Shown: positions 1 to 8,765, counted from the stretch's first letter. The stretch is DNA of 64,000 bases from Arthrobacter sp. MYb213 (GCF_002979915.1 NZ_PCQA01000005.1:124001-188000), one strand, 5' to 3'. Program-made: numbers and translations. The notes: a model not told the origin generated them from the letters alone.

Positions 1-2
1 TT

Positions 3-533
<531 letters not shown>

Positions 534-548
534 TCTCAAGCTAGTCAA

Positions 549-590
549 CGAAGGCCGCGTAACCACCGATTGGTAGTTACGCGGCCTTCG
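549..590 (+). terminator. Rho-independent-type terminator of icd
   Basis: A 19-bp stem with one mismatch (CGAAGGCCGCGTAACCACC against its complement) closes over a short loop 15 bases after the icd stop. There is a T-containing but not pure T tail (TCGTTAACGTTT). The remaining 130 bases to the next gene show nothing I recognise. Confidence 0.8.
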
Positions 591-719
591 TCGTTAACGT
601 TTGCAGATCACCTGCGTTACCCGTTTAATGTCATTTTGTTGAGAATCTATCCGTGCAGTTAGCCACTGGGCGCAGAGTCTGGTGTTGTCTCTGGTCTGCC
701 GAAATGGAAGACTCGATTT

Positions 720-1331
720 ATGAGTCAGATCTGGGAACTAGTACATGCCGAACGCAAAGCACTGATCAAGGATCTCGCCGAGCTGAGCGAGGAACAATGG
801 GCCACCCCGTCCTTATGCGCCGGCTGGACGGTGCAAGATGTTGCCGCACATCTGATCGATAACGCGCGCACGACAACGCCTCGACTTGTGGTAGCCATGG
901 CAAAGGCCCGCTTTGATTTTGACCGGCAGAACGCCAACGGAGTCGCAGCAGAAAAAGGCGCGACTACCCAAGAAACTCTCACTGGTCTACGCGAAGTGGC
1001 CGCACGTCGCAGCGGACCACCGGCCCCACTAGCCAGCCGCTTGGTAGAAGAAATTGCTCACGGCGAAGACATTCGGCGTCCGCTGGGAATTAAGCGCAAC
1101 TACCCTTCACAGTCAGTGCACCTAGCCATTGGCTACCAGACGCGCACGAGCCAAGCCTTCGGTGGCGCAAAAGAATTGGCGCGCCGAGTCACTCTGGTCG
1201 CCGAGGATGACGATTACACCCTCGGCACGGGAATGGAAATCCGAGGTCCGCTGATTGAACTATTGATGCTGGTTACCGGACGTGAGGAACGTTTAGGTTC
1301 CTTGCACGGACCCGGTGTCGCCTTTATCTGA
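720..1331 (+). CDS. Maleylpyruvate isomerase family (DinB-like, mycothiol-dependent type) protein
   Basis: This 203-residue protein begins with the helix and motif pattern of the TIGR03083 family: an N-terminal four-helix DinB-like bundle with LSEEQWATPSLCAGWTVQDV and AAHLIDN. The histidine of AAHL is one of the usual metal ligands of the fold. Characterised members include mycothiol-dependent maleylpyruvate isomerase, but most are uncharacterised, so the substrate cannot be named. A GGAAG upstream is a modest ribosome site for the ATG at 720. It is a single gene convergent with dgt, with only 35 bases between the stops. Family is confident, function is not. Confidence 0.75.
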   Translation: MSQIWELVHAERKALIKDLAELSEEQWATPSLCAGWTVQDVAAHLIDNARTTTPRLVVAMAKARFDFDRQNANGVAAEKGATTQETLTGLREVAARRSGPPAPLASRLVEEIAHGEDIRRPLGIKRNYPSQSVHLAIGYQTRTSQAFGGAKELARRVTLVAEDDDYTLGTGMEIRGPLIELLMLVTGREERLGSLHGPGVAFI

Positions 1332-1366
1332 TCCTGCGGTTCAACCATCCAAGGAGCCGCGCAGGC

Positions 1367-2899
1367 TTAGAGCCCGCGGCCGGCCTCCCACAAATTATCT
1401 GCGGTACCCGCCAACAGGGCGTTCAACGAGACCGCCTGCGCATCGGTAAACGAGGCAATGTAGTCTACGATCGCGCGGGCTTGGCCTAAGCGTTGCACCT
1501 CATTGGGTCCGGCCTGCAAGAACAGCTCGGGGGAGTGTGCGCGTAATTGCCGATACTCTTCGGTGGCAGCCTGCACTGAATCCAAGAGTCGGCGCGGAGC
1601 TCGCGCCGCATCATCAGGATCGTTTAGCCAAGAATTAAATCCCTCGGCCAAAGATTTGATGATGCGAGTCTGGCCGCGCTGGTACACGGCCAGATCCGAG
1701 CGATCCAGAACGAAGCGCGAGTGCACAAACTTCAGCACCCCGACATCGTGCCAGGCTTCCTTGGTCAGCCGCACATGTCCGCTACGGATCGTCGGGGTGC
1801 GTTCTACTGTCACCGATTCTTGCAGTCGGTCGATCCACCTACGCGTAAAAGCGGTCACCGCACGGTCAGCTTCCAAACCACCATCGTAGGGGACCGCCAG
1901 CAGTCCCTCGACGAGGTCATGCCCTACTCGCTGCACCGAATCACGGAAAGCAGCAGCGTCGGCAATCCACGGATCCTTAGCAAAAGCCCGACGCCAGGTC
2001 ATTTCCAATGCGTGGCCCGGTTTGCGCAGATCCAGATCTGCCTGACGCACCTCGGCCAGCTGTTCGGACTGTTCCAACCAGTTACGGAACTCGGCCGATA
2101 CCGTGGTGTATTGCAAGATTCCCGCACGATAAAAGTCATCCAGATCATGGACCGCGTAAGCGATATCATCGGCGATATCCATAACCGAGCTTTCAACGGT
2201 TTGCTGAAATTTGGTGATCGCTGGGAACACCGAGAGCACGTCGCGCATTTCGGCGGCTTCAATGTCATAGGCGGAGTATTTGATAGCCCCCGCGGCCGGA
2301 TCGGTGCCTACCCCGCGCGGCAGTAACTCCGCGGAAATCGGGGCAAGGGTGCGCCACTCATTGCGCGTCCAAGGATATTTCAGCACCGCTGCACGCACTG
2401 CCCGAGTCAGGTTCATCCCGCGAGCCGTGGCATCACAGCTATCCAGTGCGGTCAGAATACGGAAGGTCTGAGCATTGCCCTCAAAACCGTCGGGCAACCC
2501 CAGGATATTGCGGGCTACCCGGTCGAGCTCTTGCTCACCCAAGTGTCCGAAGGGAGGGTGGCCCAAATCGTGGGCAGCTGCCGCCGCCTGAACGACCACT
2601 GGGTCGCAACCGCCTAAGTCCGCCACCAGCTTGCGAGTTTCTTCGTCTGCGGTGCGTAGCCTAATGGCAATGCTTCGTGCCACGGCGGAGACCTTCAGCG
2701 AATGGGTCAGCCGGTTATGTACCGTGGTGCCCGAACCCGCTTGCGGAATGACTTGGGTGACCGCCGACAAGCGCGAGAAGTACGGAGAGAAGCGGATGCG
2801 TTCGATATCGATACGAAAATCGTCCTCGCCGGTACGATTCTGCTCGATGATTGCGCGCTCTCGGCCGCCGGTGTCATGAGTTTTCTGCCTGATATCCAT
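1367..2899 (-). CDS. dgt: Deoxyguanosinetriphosphate triphosphohydrolase-like protein (dNTPase, HD domain)
   Basis: The 510-residue product is an HD-domain dNTP triphosphohydrolase, a cytoplasmic enzyme that splits dNTPs into deoxynucleoside and tripolyphosphate. The metal site is visible: His66 in RLTHSLKV, the His110-Asp111 pair in AAHDLGHPPFGHLGE, and a later Asp in MDIADDIAYAVHDLDDF. The N-terminal RIDIERIRFSPYFSRLSAVTQV segment is typical of the actinobacterial Dgt branch. Length agrees with the E. coli enzyme (about 505). It is transcribed alone, away from the 2-hydroxyacid dehydrogenase that lies upstream on the same strand. Substrate preference among dNTPs cannot be read from sequence. 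Confidence 0.9.
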   Translation of the reverse strand: MDIRQKTHDTGGRERAIIEQNRTGEDDFRIDIERIRFSPYFSRLSAVTQVIPQAGSGTTVHNRLTHSLKVSAVARSIAIRLRTADEETRKLVADLGGCDPVVVQAAAAAHDLGHPPFGHLGEQELDRVARNILGLPDGFEGNAQTFRILTALDSCDATARGMNLTRAVRAAVLKYPWTRNEWRTLAPISAELLPRGVGTDPAAGAIKYSAYDIEAAEMRDVLSVFPAITKFQQTVESSVMDIADDIAYAVHDLDDFYRAGILQYTTVSAEFRNWLEQSEQLAEVRQADLDLRKPGHALEMTWRRAFAKDPWIADAAAFRDSVQRVGHDLVEGLLAVPYDGGLEADRAVTAFTRRWIDRLQESVTVERTPTIRSGHVRLTKEAWHDVGVLKFVHSRFVLDRSDLAVYQRGQTRIIKSLAEGFNSWLNDPDDAARAPRRLLDSVQAATEEYRQLRAHSPELFLQAGPNEVQRLGQARAIVDYIASFTDAQAVSLNALLAGTADNLWEAGRGL

Positions 2900-2974
2900 C
2901 GTAGGAACTAGCCTAGGTCATGCGTCCCAAACGAGCAGGTAAAAGCGGTGATTGGGAGTTTCTAATTCAAACGA

Positions 2975-3895
2975 CTAACCGCGCACCAGATGGAGCGGTG
3001 CGTCTCCGGCGGCTAGGCGTTTGACCTGTTCTACGGCTAAATTCATCGCAAGATCAATGAACATCGTCGTGTTTCCCGCAATATGCGGGGTGACTAAGCA
3101 ATTTGGTGCCGTCCACAGTGGGTGGCCAGCAGGCAGTGGTTCGGGATCTGTGACATCCAGTGCCGCGGATAGTCTTTCTGACTCAAGCTCAACGAGCAAC
3201 GCCTCGGTATTCACCACCGGTCCCCGTCCCACATTGACCAAAAGACTACCGTTGGGCATCTGAGCCAAGAACTCTTTACCGACTATCCCGCGCGTGTTGG
3301 GACTATCAGGTAAAGCAACGATGACAATCTCGGCGCTAGGCAAAAGCTGAGGTAACTCATCGATGCCATGCACTACTAATCCTTCCTCGGTGGTGCGTGC
3401 CCGGCTAGCTACCGCTAAGATTTTTCGTGGCTTAAAGGGTTGCAAACGCTGGTAGATTTCCTGGCCAACGCCGCCGAACCCCAAAAGCAACACTGTCGAA
3501 CCGTGCAGCGTCCCGCCCCAGAGCGGATTCCAAGCTTGCTGTTGTTGCTGAATTGTAGCGCGCGGAATTTCTCGCAATGACGCGAGGATCAGCGCCAGAG
3601 TATGTTCCGCGGTCGCGTCTTCCACTGCTCCTTTGGAATTACTCAGGCTGACCGTTGAGGGCAGGTGATCGAGAATCCATTCAAAACCAAGGGATAGTAA
3701 GTGCACATGTTGTAAACCCGGAATCTTGGCTACGCGGTCGCGGCGTTCGAAGAGCAACGGACGCTCGGTGATGAGCACTTCTGCTTCGGGAGCTTCTTCA
3801 ACGGAATCATTGATGTGCCAAAAGATTGGCGTGATGCCAGGAACGTCGAGGTGAGCTAATAAGCGTCCGTTGGGAACAAGTACACGTAGAGCCAC
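2975..3895 (-). CDS. D-isomer-specific 2-hydroxyacid dehydrogenase, NAD(P)-binding
   Basis: This 306-residue protein belongs to the D-2-hydroxyacid dehydrogenase family. The Rossmann nucleotide loop is LLLGFGGVGQEI near residue 135. The catalytic triad is present as Arg in NVGRGPVVN, Glu in DVTDPEPLP and His in VTPHIAGN. The start is a GTG at 3895 with a perfect AGGAGG six bases upstream. It is somewhat shorter than SerA or LdhA and lacks a C-terminal ACT domain, so it is not a complete phosphoglycerate dehydrogenase. It is most like the glyoxylate/phosphonate or general 2-ketoacid reductase group; the substrate is unknown. Confidence 0.85.
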   Translation of the reverse strand: MALRVLVPNGRLLAHLDVPGITPIFWHINDSVEEAPEAEVLITERPLLFERRDRVAKIPGLQHVHLLSLGFEWILDHLPSTVSLSNSKGAVEDATAEHTLALILASLREIPRATIQQQQQAWNPLWGGTLHGSTVLLLGFGGVGQEIYQRLQPFKPRKILAVASRARTTEEGLVVHGIDELPQLLPSAEIVIVALPDSPNTRGIVGKEFLAQMPNGSLLVNVGRGPVVNTEALLVELESERLSAALDVTDPEPLPAGHPLWTAPNCLVTPHIAGNTTMFIDLAMNLAVEQVKRLAAGDAPLHLVRG

Positions 3896-4059
3896 GTGGG
3901 GCCTCCTGAAATATTTGCGCTTGTCTGCAGACCAAATGGAGCAGGACCTATCGCCATTTTTACAGTTTATCTTCCTAATGCCAAACTATTTGTCCAGCAT
4001 GGACTAACTGGTGATTAGGGCATACATCCAATTATCGGGGGATGCCCCTATGTTAAAAG

Positions 4060-4323
4060 TCAAGCAATTTTCTGCTCCGGAACATCATAAAGTGAGCCAT
4101 CTCGAATCATCGCAAACAGGACTGTCAGTCGACGGTGCGCCAACGCAATGAGCGCCTGGTTGTGGCGTTTACCTTGAGCTCGCTTCCGGTCATAATATTC
4201 CCGGCTGGTTGGATCGAAACGAATGGACGCGAACGCCGAAAGGAAGAGCGCACGTTTCAGTCGCTTGTTGCCTGAATGGCTGACTCGCTCAGACTTGATT
4301 CTGCCTTTCATGATGGAAGGCAT
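4060..4323 (-). pseudogene. IS110-family transposase, C-terminal remnant
   Basis: The 87 codons match the C-terminal Transposase_20 region of IS110/IS1111 transposases: SGNKRLKRALFLSAFAS followed by DPTSREYYDRKRAQGKRHNQALIALAHRR and a short tail ending after the LFAMIRDG segment. The N-terminal RuvC-like DEDD catalytic domain (about 300 residues in the full enzyme) is absent, and the homology stops near 4300 where unrelated surface-protein sequence begins on the opposite strand. The element is therefore a non-functional 3' fragment. The apparent start is only the first in-frame codon. No complete element ends were identified; IS110 elements usually lack terminal inverted repeats. Confidence 0.85.
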
Positions 4324-4717
4324 TGAGAGCGATGAAGACGCCGCGGAGATTCAAGCATTCCTCGAAGAGGTTGTTGCCAACGACTCCGAACGGCGCGCGT
4401 ACTATCTTGAACTGTTCTTCGGCATCCAAGCAACTCCTGACGAGAACAGTTCTGAAGGAACTGTGAGTGAAGAAGAAGAACTGGTTCCGTCCCAGAGTGA
4501 ATCTCCTTCGGCCAATGCTGTCATCGAGCCCGCAGGCCAGGTAAGAGATGCGTCTTCGGACAAGAAGGAAGAGTCCAAGAAGAGCGCCGACGCTGCTACA
4601 CCTGCACTGGCAAACACCGGTATTGACGGTGTCGCGGCTGCCGGGGTGGGGCTACTACTGGCCCTGGCCGGTGCAGTCGTTGTTGCTCTGGGTCGTAGGA
4701 AATCGGCCAAGCACTAG
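4317..4717 (+). pseudogene. C-terminal fragment of an LPxTG-like (LANTG) cell-wall-anchored protein
   Basis: From about 4317 the plus strand encodes an acidic stretch, then a Ser/Glu/Lys-rich spacer, then LANTG at roughly 4609-4623, a hydrophobic helix (about 20 residues) and the basic tail RRKSAKH. This order is a cell-wall sorting signal; the LAxTG variant is typical of class E sortase substrates in high-GC actinobacteria. No signal peptide precedes it. The in-frame ATG at 4223 lies inside the antisense IS110 remnant, so the N-terminal part of the surface protein has been lost, probably with the IS insertion or a later deletion. A perfect 21-bp hairpin follows the stop. Confidence 0.7.
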
Positions 4718-4745
4718 CGCCGCGAGATATTACTGGCGAAATACC

Positions 4746-4798
4746 AATTGAAGCTGTTCGGCCACCTTCTTTGAGTCGGTGGCCGAACAGCTTCAATT
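4746..4798. terminator. Bidirectional terminator hairpin
   Basis: A perfect 21-bp inverted repeat (4746-4766 with 4778-4798) closes over an 11-base loop between two convergent genes. The right arm overlaps the stop codon of the flavin reductase gene. A-rich and T-rich flanks allow it to serve both strands. Confidence 0.85.
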
Positions 4799-5341
4799 CT
4801 TTATTTGGGAGTTTTCATCCAAACGGTGCCAAGCACGGTTATGGTAGACCAGTCCGTTGCTGGGTTGGCCGGGTTCGCTATCGCGTTCAATGTGCGACTG
4901 AAGCGCTCGGGCCACAAAAACCGTAGAGGTGCCCGCCTGGACTCGTTCTATGACCTCGCAGCGTACCCAAGCGCGGACTCCATCAAATACCGGTTCGCCG
5001 GTGCTCAGCCTTGACCAGGTTTGCTTCTGTGCGAAGCGGTCGATGCCACTGGTCGCACCAAGCTTCGCCACCTCGATGTCGTGCGCATCCAAGCTGTGAA
5101 CGACAAGAGATGTCGCGCGGGTGAGCACTTTGGCTGCCGAGGACAGCGCAGAAATCGAGAAGACGAGCAGTGGTGGATCAACGCTAATCGAAGCCACTGA
5201 TGTCGCGGTGAGGGCAACGGGTCCGTCTCCGGCATCAGTGGTAATCAGGCTGACGCCACCGGGGTGCCCACGGAAGATCGCTTTGAAATCATCTGCGGGC
5301 AACGACGGCGTTGAAGGCTCCGTTACTTTAGACGCGTGCAC
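4793..5341 (-). CDS. Flavin reductase-like domain protein, coupled to mesD
   Basis: The 182-residue product has the FMN-binding split-barrel fold of the flavin reductase-like family: F..HPGGVSLIT, ALTATSVASISVDPPLLVFSI and RCEVIERVQAGTSTVFVARALQ. Such proteins reduce free FMN or FAD with NAD(P)H and often supply oxygenases. I chose the GTG at 5341 because GAGGAG lies seven bases upstream; the longer frame reaching 5446 has no such site and runs inside mesD. With this start it overlaps the end of mesD by 14 bases, so it should be translationally coupled and is the last gene of mesX-mesD-flavin reductase. A role as electron donor to the MesD/MesX reaction is my inference. Confidence 0.85.
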   Translation of the reverse strand: MHASKVTEPSTPSLPADDFKAIFRGHPGGVSLITTDAGDGPVALTATSVASISVDPPLLVFSISALSSAAKVLTRATSLVVHSLDAHDIEVAKLGATSGIDRFAQKQTWSRLSTGEPVFDGVRAWVRCEVIERVQAGTSTVFVARALQSHIERDSEPGQPSNGLVYHNRAWHRLDENSQIKN

Positions 5342-6368
5342 CAACAAGCTCCTCGCGCAGGATGCCAGCGCCAGCGCTGAGCGCGCTGAGCTTGGCCAGG
5401 GCCACATCGCGGCGGAACGGGGCCATGCCGCAGTTGGTGCTGGCAATCAGCTTGCCCGCATCAACATACTCAAGAGCGTTGCGCAGGGTCTGTGCTACTT
5501 CCTCGGCAGTCTCTACAGCGTCGTTGGCCACATCGATGGCGCCGAGCATCACTCGTTTGCCGCGCACCATTTCAACTACCTCAAGCGGGACATTCGAATG
5601 GTGGGATTCCAGCGAAACGGTGTCGATCGAGGAAGCCTGCAACAGCGGGAAGGATTTCTCGTAGTGGCGCCACTGGGCTCCGAGGGTCGCTTTCCAATCA
5701 TTGTTCGCCTTGATGCCGTAGCCAAAGCAGATATGCACTACGGTCTCGGCTTTGAGTCCCTCGCAGGCGCGCTCCAGTGCGGCGATGCCCCAGTCGGCCA
5801 CTTCGTCAAAGAAGACGTTGAAGGCAGGCTCGTCGAACTGGATGATATCCACCCCGGCGGCTTCAAGTTCGCGGGCTTCCTGGTTCAGGATGGTCGCGAA
5901 TTCCCAGGCCAACTTCTCGCGGCTGCGGTAGTGCGCGTCGTACAAGGTATCAACCATGGTCATCGGGCCAGGCAAGGTCCACTTGATCTGGCGGTCGGTC
6001 AGCGTGCGCAGGAATTTCGCGTCCTGAACGAAGACCGGCTTTTCGCGCTCAACGGCACTGACGACGGTGGGAACGCTGGCATCGTAGCGGTTGCGAATGC
6101 GCACCGTCTCACGCTTTTCGAAGTCGACACCGCTCAGGTGCTCGATGAAGGTCGTGACAAAGTGCTGGCGGGACTGCTCGCCATCGCTGATGATGTCGAT
6201 GCCGCGCTGGGCCTGTTCGAGAACCGCGGCACGCATGGCGTCTTGCTGGCCCTCGCGCAATTGCGCGCCTTCAAGCTTCCAAGGGGACCAAAGCTTTTCA
6301 GGTTCGGCAAGCCATGAAGGCTTGGGCAGGCTGCCGACAATCGACGTGGGGATAAGCGGGGAAGTCAT
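5328..6368 (-). CDS. mesD: Core (folate-independent) methionine synthase MesD
   Basis: This 346-residue protein contains only the catalytic barrel of the MetE family and lacks the N-terminal folate-binding half of full-length MetE (about 750 residues). The zinc site is visible as His212 and Cys214 in VVHICFGYG, a Glu in SLESHH at 254 and Cys313 in STNCGM. VDIIQFDEPAF at 173-183 is the conserved substrate loop. The immediately upstream gene is DUF1852 (mesX). Members of this paired family, named MesD, were reported to methylate homocysteine without methyl-folate or cobalamin but to need DUF1852 and oxygen. It starts 18 bases after mesX. A MetE-paralogue of other function is possible but less likely given the pairing. 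Confidence 0.88.
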   Translation of the reverse strand: MTSPLIPTSIVGSLPKPSWLAEPEKLWSPWKLEGAQLREGQQDAMRAAVLEQAQRGIDIISDGEQSRQHFVTTFIEHLSGVDFEKRETVRIRNRYDASVPTVVSAVEREKPVFVQDAKFLRTLTDRQIKWTLPGPMTMVDTLYDAHYRSREKLAWEFATILNQEARELEAAGVDIIQFDEPAFNVFFDEVADWGIAALERACEGLKAETVVHICFGYGIKANNDWKATLGAQWRHYEKSFPLLQASSIDTVSLESHHSNVPLEVVEMVRGKRVMLGAIDVANDAVETAEEVAQTLRNALEYVDAGKLIASTNCGMAPFRRDVALAKLSALSAGAGILREELVGARV

Positions 6369-6386
6369 GAATTATCTTTCGGATTC

Positions 6387-7379
6387 TTAGGCGACGGGAG
6401 CGGGATAGGAAGCAGCCCACTGCTTGAGCAATTCGCGATTTGGAGCGATGAAGTGCTCTTCGGTGAACTTGCCTTGGATCTTGCCCAATTGGGTTCGTTC
6501 TTCACGGTCATAAAAGACGCGGGTAGGGGAGAAATCCTCTACGCCAAGATTCGGGTGATATACCGCTGGCGCCGCTGAATTAGCGCTGTAGATTTCCGGA
6601 CGGTAGATCTTCTGGAATGTCTCCATGGTGCTGATGAGACTGATCAGCTGCAGATTGGTGTAATCGTTGAGCAGATCACCGCGGAAGTAGAAAGCCAGCG
6701 GAGCGGCGGCGCCTGGTGGCATGAAGTAACGTACGCTCAAGCCCATTTTGCCGAAGTACGTGTCGGTTAATGAATTTTCGTCCTGTTGGTATTCCAAGCC
6801 GAGCACCGGATGGCTGTTGCCTGTGCGGAAATAGGTCTTGGAAGTCGAGACGCTGATGCAGACCACCGGCAGCTGGGCAAAACGCTCACCATAGGCCTGC
6901 GAGTTAAGGAAATGCTGGAAAAGTTGTCCGTGGAGATCACCAAAATCTTCGGGAAGCACCGGAGCTCCGCTGTCATTACACGAGGCTGGAAGCACCACAC
7001 TGAAGTCGTAGTCGCGGACGTACGAAGAAAAGTTATTGCCGACTATTCCCTGGGTCCGAGTGCCGGTGAGTTGATCCACAATCGTGGTTTCAAGGACTTC
7101 TAAAAGGGGGAATTGTTGGTCGATATTATCTGCAGTGAAATGCACATTTGCAGAAATGATTTCCAATTCAAGCGTATAACGGTTTCCCTGAGGATTGTCC
7201 CAGTGAGACAAGGAATTGAACCGCCGGTTGATCATCATCAGGGCATTGCGCAGATTCTCTTCACGACGCTCTCCACGTGCCAAATTGGCGAAGTTTGTCG
7301 TGGTTCGAGAATTCGCTGAAGGAGTGTAATTCTCGTCGAATTTGGTGGTGCTAATGCTGAAGGTCAACGCGTCTGCCAT
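6387..7379 (-). CDS. mesX: MesX, DUF1852 partner of MesD
   Basis: The 330-residue product is a DUF1852 protein, recognisable by FDENYTPSANSRTTTNFANLARG near the N terminus (here split by a few substitutions from family consensus) and HWDNPQGNRYTLELEIISA. The ATG at 7379 fits the family start (FTFSI-type residues then FDENY) better than the in-frame TTG at 7388. DUF1852 is known to be required, with oxygen, for MesD methionine synthesis; its chemical role is not known to me. No cofactor motif such as a Rossmann loop or Fe-S cysteines is visible. It is first in the operon mesX-mesD-flavin reductase and is divergent from a LysR gene 123 bases away. Confidence 0.87.
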   Translation of the reverse strand: MADALTFSISTTKFDENYTPSANSRTTTNFANLARGERREENLRNALMMINRRFNSLSHWDNPQGNRYTLELEIISANVHFTADNIDQQFPLLEVLETTIVDQLTGTRTQGIVGNNFSSYVRDYDFSVVLPASCNDSGAPVLPEDFGDLHGQLFQHFLNSQAYGERFAQLPVVCISVSTSKTYFRTGNSHPVLGLEYQQDENSLTDTYFGKMGLSVRYFMPPGAAAPLAFYFRGDLLNDYTNLQLISLISTMETFQKIYRPEIYSANSAAPAVYHPNLGVEDFSPTRVFYDREERTQLGKIQGKFTEEHFIAPNRELLKQWAASYPAPVA

Positions 7380-7502
7380 GATGGCCAATCTGTCTCTAAA
7401 GGGGCCTTGGTGGGCCGAGGGGAAGTCGATGCGTCAATCATGCAGGGTGTTTGTGGATATCAGGTAACTCGATATAACTATGGATTCATATAGACTCTTC
7501 CT
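7380..7502. promoter_or_regulatory. Divergent mesX / lysR control region
   Basis: This 123-base space separates two divergently transcribed genes, the usual arrangement for a LysR regulator and its target operon. An A/T-rich segment at about 7472-7494 contains T-N11-A matches and the imperfect dyad CTATGGATTCATATAG, a plausible LysR-type box. I see no unambiguous promoter hexamers. Confidence 0.4.
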
Positions 7503-8444
7503 ATGGTTCAGGGAACGAGTGGTTTGACACTGCAGCAGCTTCGCTATTTCGTCGCGGTCGCCTCGGAGGGTTCTATCTCCGCTGCCGCCGACCTGATTTA
7601 CGTGGCGCAGCCCAGCATGTCCGCGGCGATGAAAGAGCTAGAAGCGCGGGTGGGACGCACCTTGCTGATGCGCTCAGCCAGGGGAGTGACGCTCACCGCC
7701 GAAGGCGCAGAGTTCCTCGGCTACGCCCGGCAGGTCCTGGAGCAGGTGGAGCTCCTAGAACATCGCTACCTCGGCCGTCCCGCCGCCCGACGACTGCTGG
7801 GCGTCTCCACCCAGCACTACTCCTTTTCGGTGGATGCCTTCGTGCGAATGGTCCAGGCCAGCGGGGCCGAGGAATACCAATTTTCGCTCCGCGAGACCCG
7901 CACCGAAGAAATCATCGAGGACGTGCGCACCCTGCGAAGCGACATCGGAATCCTGTACCGCAATGACTTCAACCGGAAGGTTATCGACAAGCTGCTGCGC
8001 GAATCCCGGCTCGTCTTCCACCCGCTGTTTTTGGCTGATCCGCACATCTTCATCTCACGCAGCAACCCGCTGGCCGCCCGGGCGCAGGTCACGCTCGAAG
8101 ATCTCGAAGATCTGCCGCGACTGACCTTCGATCAGGGTGCAAACAATTCCTTCTACTTCGCCGAAGAGGTCCTCTCCACACGCTCCAGCCAACGCGAAAT
8201 CCAGGTTTCGGACCGTGCCACCATCTTCAACTTGATGATCGGCCTGGGCGGGTACACGATCTCCACCGGCATCATCAGCGATGAGCTCGATCCCTCCATC
8301 GTTGCCATCCCGCTGGCCATCGAGGAGCGCATCGAGATTGGCTGGATCGACCACGCCGCCATTCCGCTGACCGACCAGGCCCAGCGCTACTTGCAAGAAG
8401 TCCGCGCGGTAGTCGCCAGCTTCGGGGTAGAAGTGCTCGACTGA
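7503..8444 (+). CDS. LysR-family transcriptional regulator, probable controller of mesX-mesD
   Basis: This 313-residue protein has the LysR N-terminal winged helix-turn-helix (LQQLRYFVAVASEGSISAAA followed by QPSMSAAMKELEARVGRTLLMRS, residues 8-60). A periplasmic-binding-protein-like effector domain follows from about residue 90. It lies head to head with mesX and upstream of a methionine biosynthesis pair. By position it is a candidate sensor of a methionine pathway metabolite such as homocysteine, as MetR is in proteobacteria; that is inference. The ATG at 7503 is the first start in the frame. Confidence 0.85.
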   Translation: MVQGTSGLTLQQLRYFVAVASEGSISAAADLIYVAQPSMSAAMKELEARVGRTLLMRSARGVTLTAEGAEFLGYARQVLEQVELLEHRYLGRPAARRLLGVSTQHYSFSVDAFVRMVQASGAEEYQFSLRETRTEEIIEDVRTLRSDIGILYRNDFNRKVIDKLLRESRLVFHPLFLADPHIFISRSNPLAARAQVTLEDLEDLPRLTFDQGANNSFYFAEEVLSTRSSQREIQVSDRATIFNLMIGLGGYTISTGIISDELDPSIVAIPLAIEERIEIGWIDHAAIPLTDQAQRYLQEVRAVVASFGVEVLD

Positions 8445-8678
8445 GCCGACAGCAGCGTAACGCTCGGTCATCGAGCAGTGGCGAATCGTCATAAACTTCG
8501 AGAAAAACAGCTAGATCTTGCTGAACTTGGCTCAAAGTGCGCGTCATAAAGTGGTGCCAGCCACCGCGTCATCATGACAAGGCGACGACATATGAAGCAT
8601 GGCGGCCTTGTATGAAGCCTGCCGTCCGATAGCGCTTGCACCGCCGAACGCCCATGGCCAACCATGGAAGAACAACAA

Positions 8679-8765
8679 CCCATCAAGAGCGACTAAGAGA
8701 TCTGGCTCGAAGACGTCGCAGCAACCATCGGGAAACCGAAAGGTGCTAATGCCAGGAACGATGGA
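8679..8765 (+). promoter_or_regulatory. SAM-I (S-box) riboswitch upstream of metY-metB
   Basis: The region contains the S-box core in order: ATCAAGAG at 8682, AGAGATCTGGCTCGAAG, GCAACC at 8721, and AAAGGTGCTAATGCC at 8739. P1 can form between CCATC (8680-8684) and GATGG (8760-8764), and P2 between GCGAC and GTCGC. P4 is reduced to almost nothing, unlike the Bacillus form. It binds S-adenosylmethionine and lowers expression of the downstream homocysteine-forming genes. No U-tract terminator follows, so the switch may act on translation of metY, whose ATG is 95 bases downstream. The 230 bases between the LysR stop and the riboswitch hold no gene that I recognise. Confidence 0.85.

Noticed and set aside
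5121-6317. 398-codon open frame on the plus strand
   Set aside because: It is antisense to mesD and the flavin reductase gene, has no recognised motif, and reflects codon bias of the true minus-strand genes.
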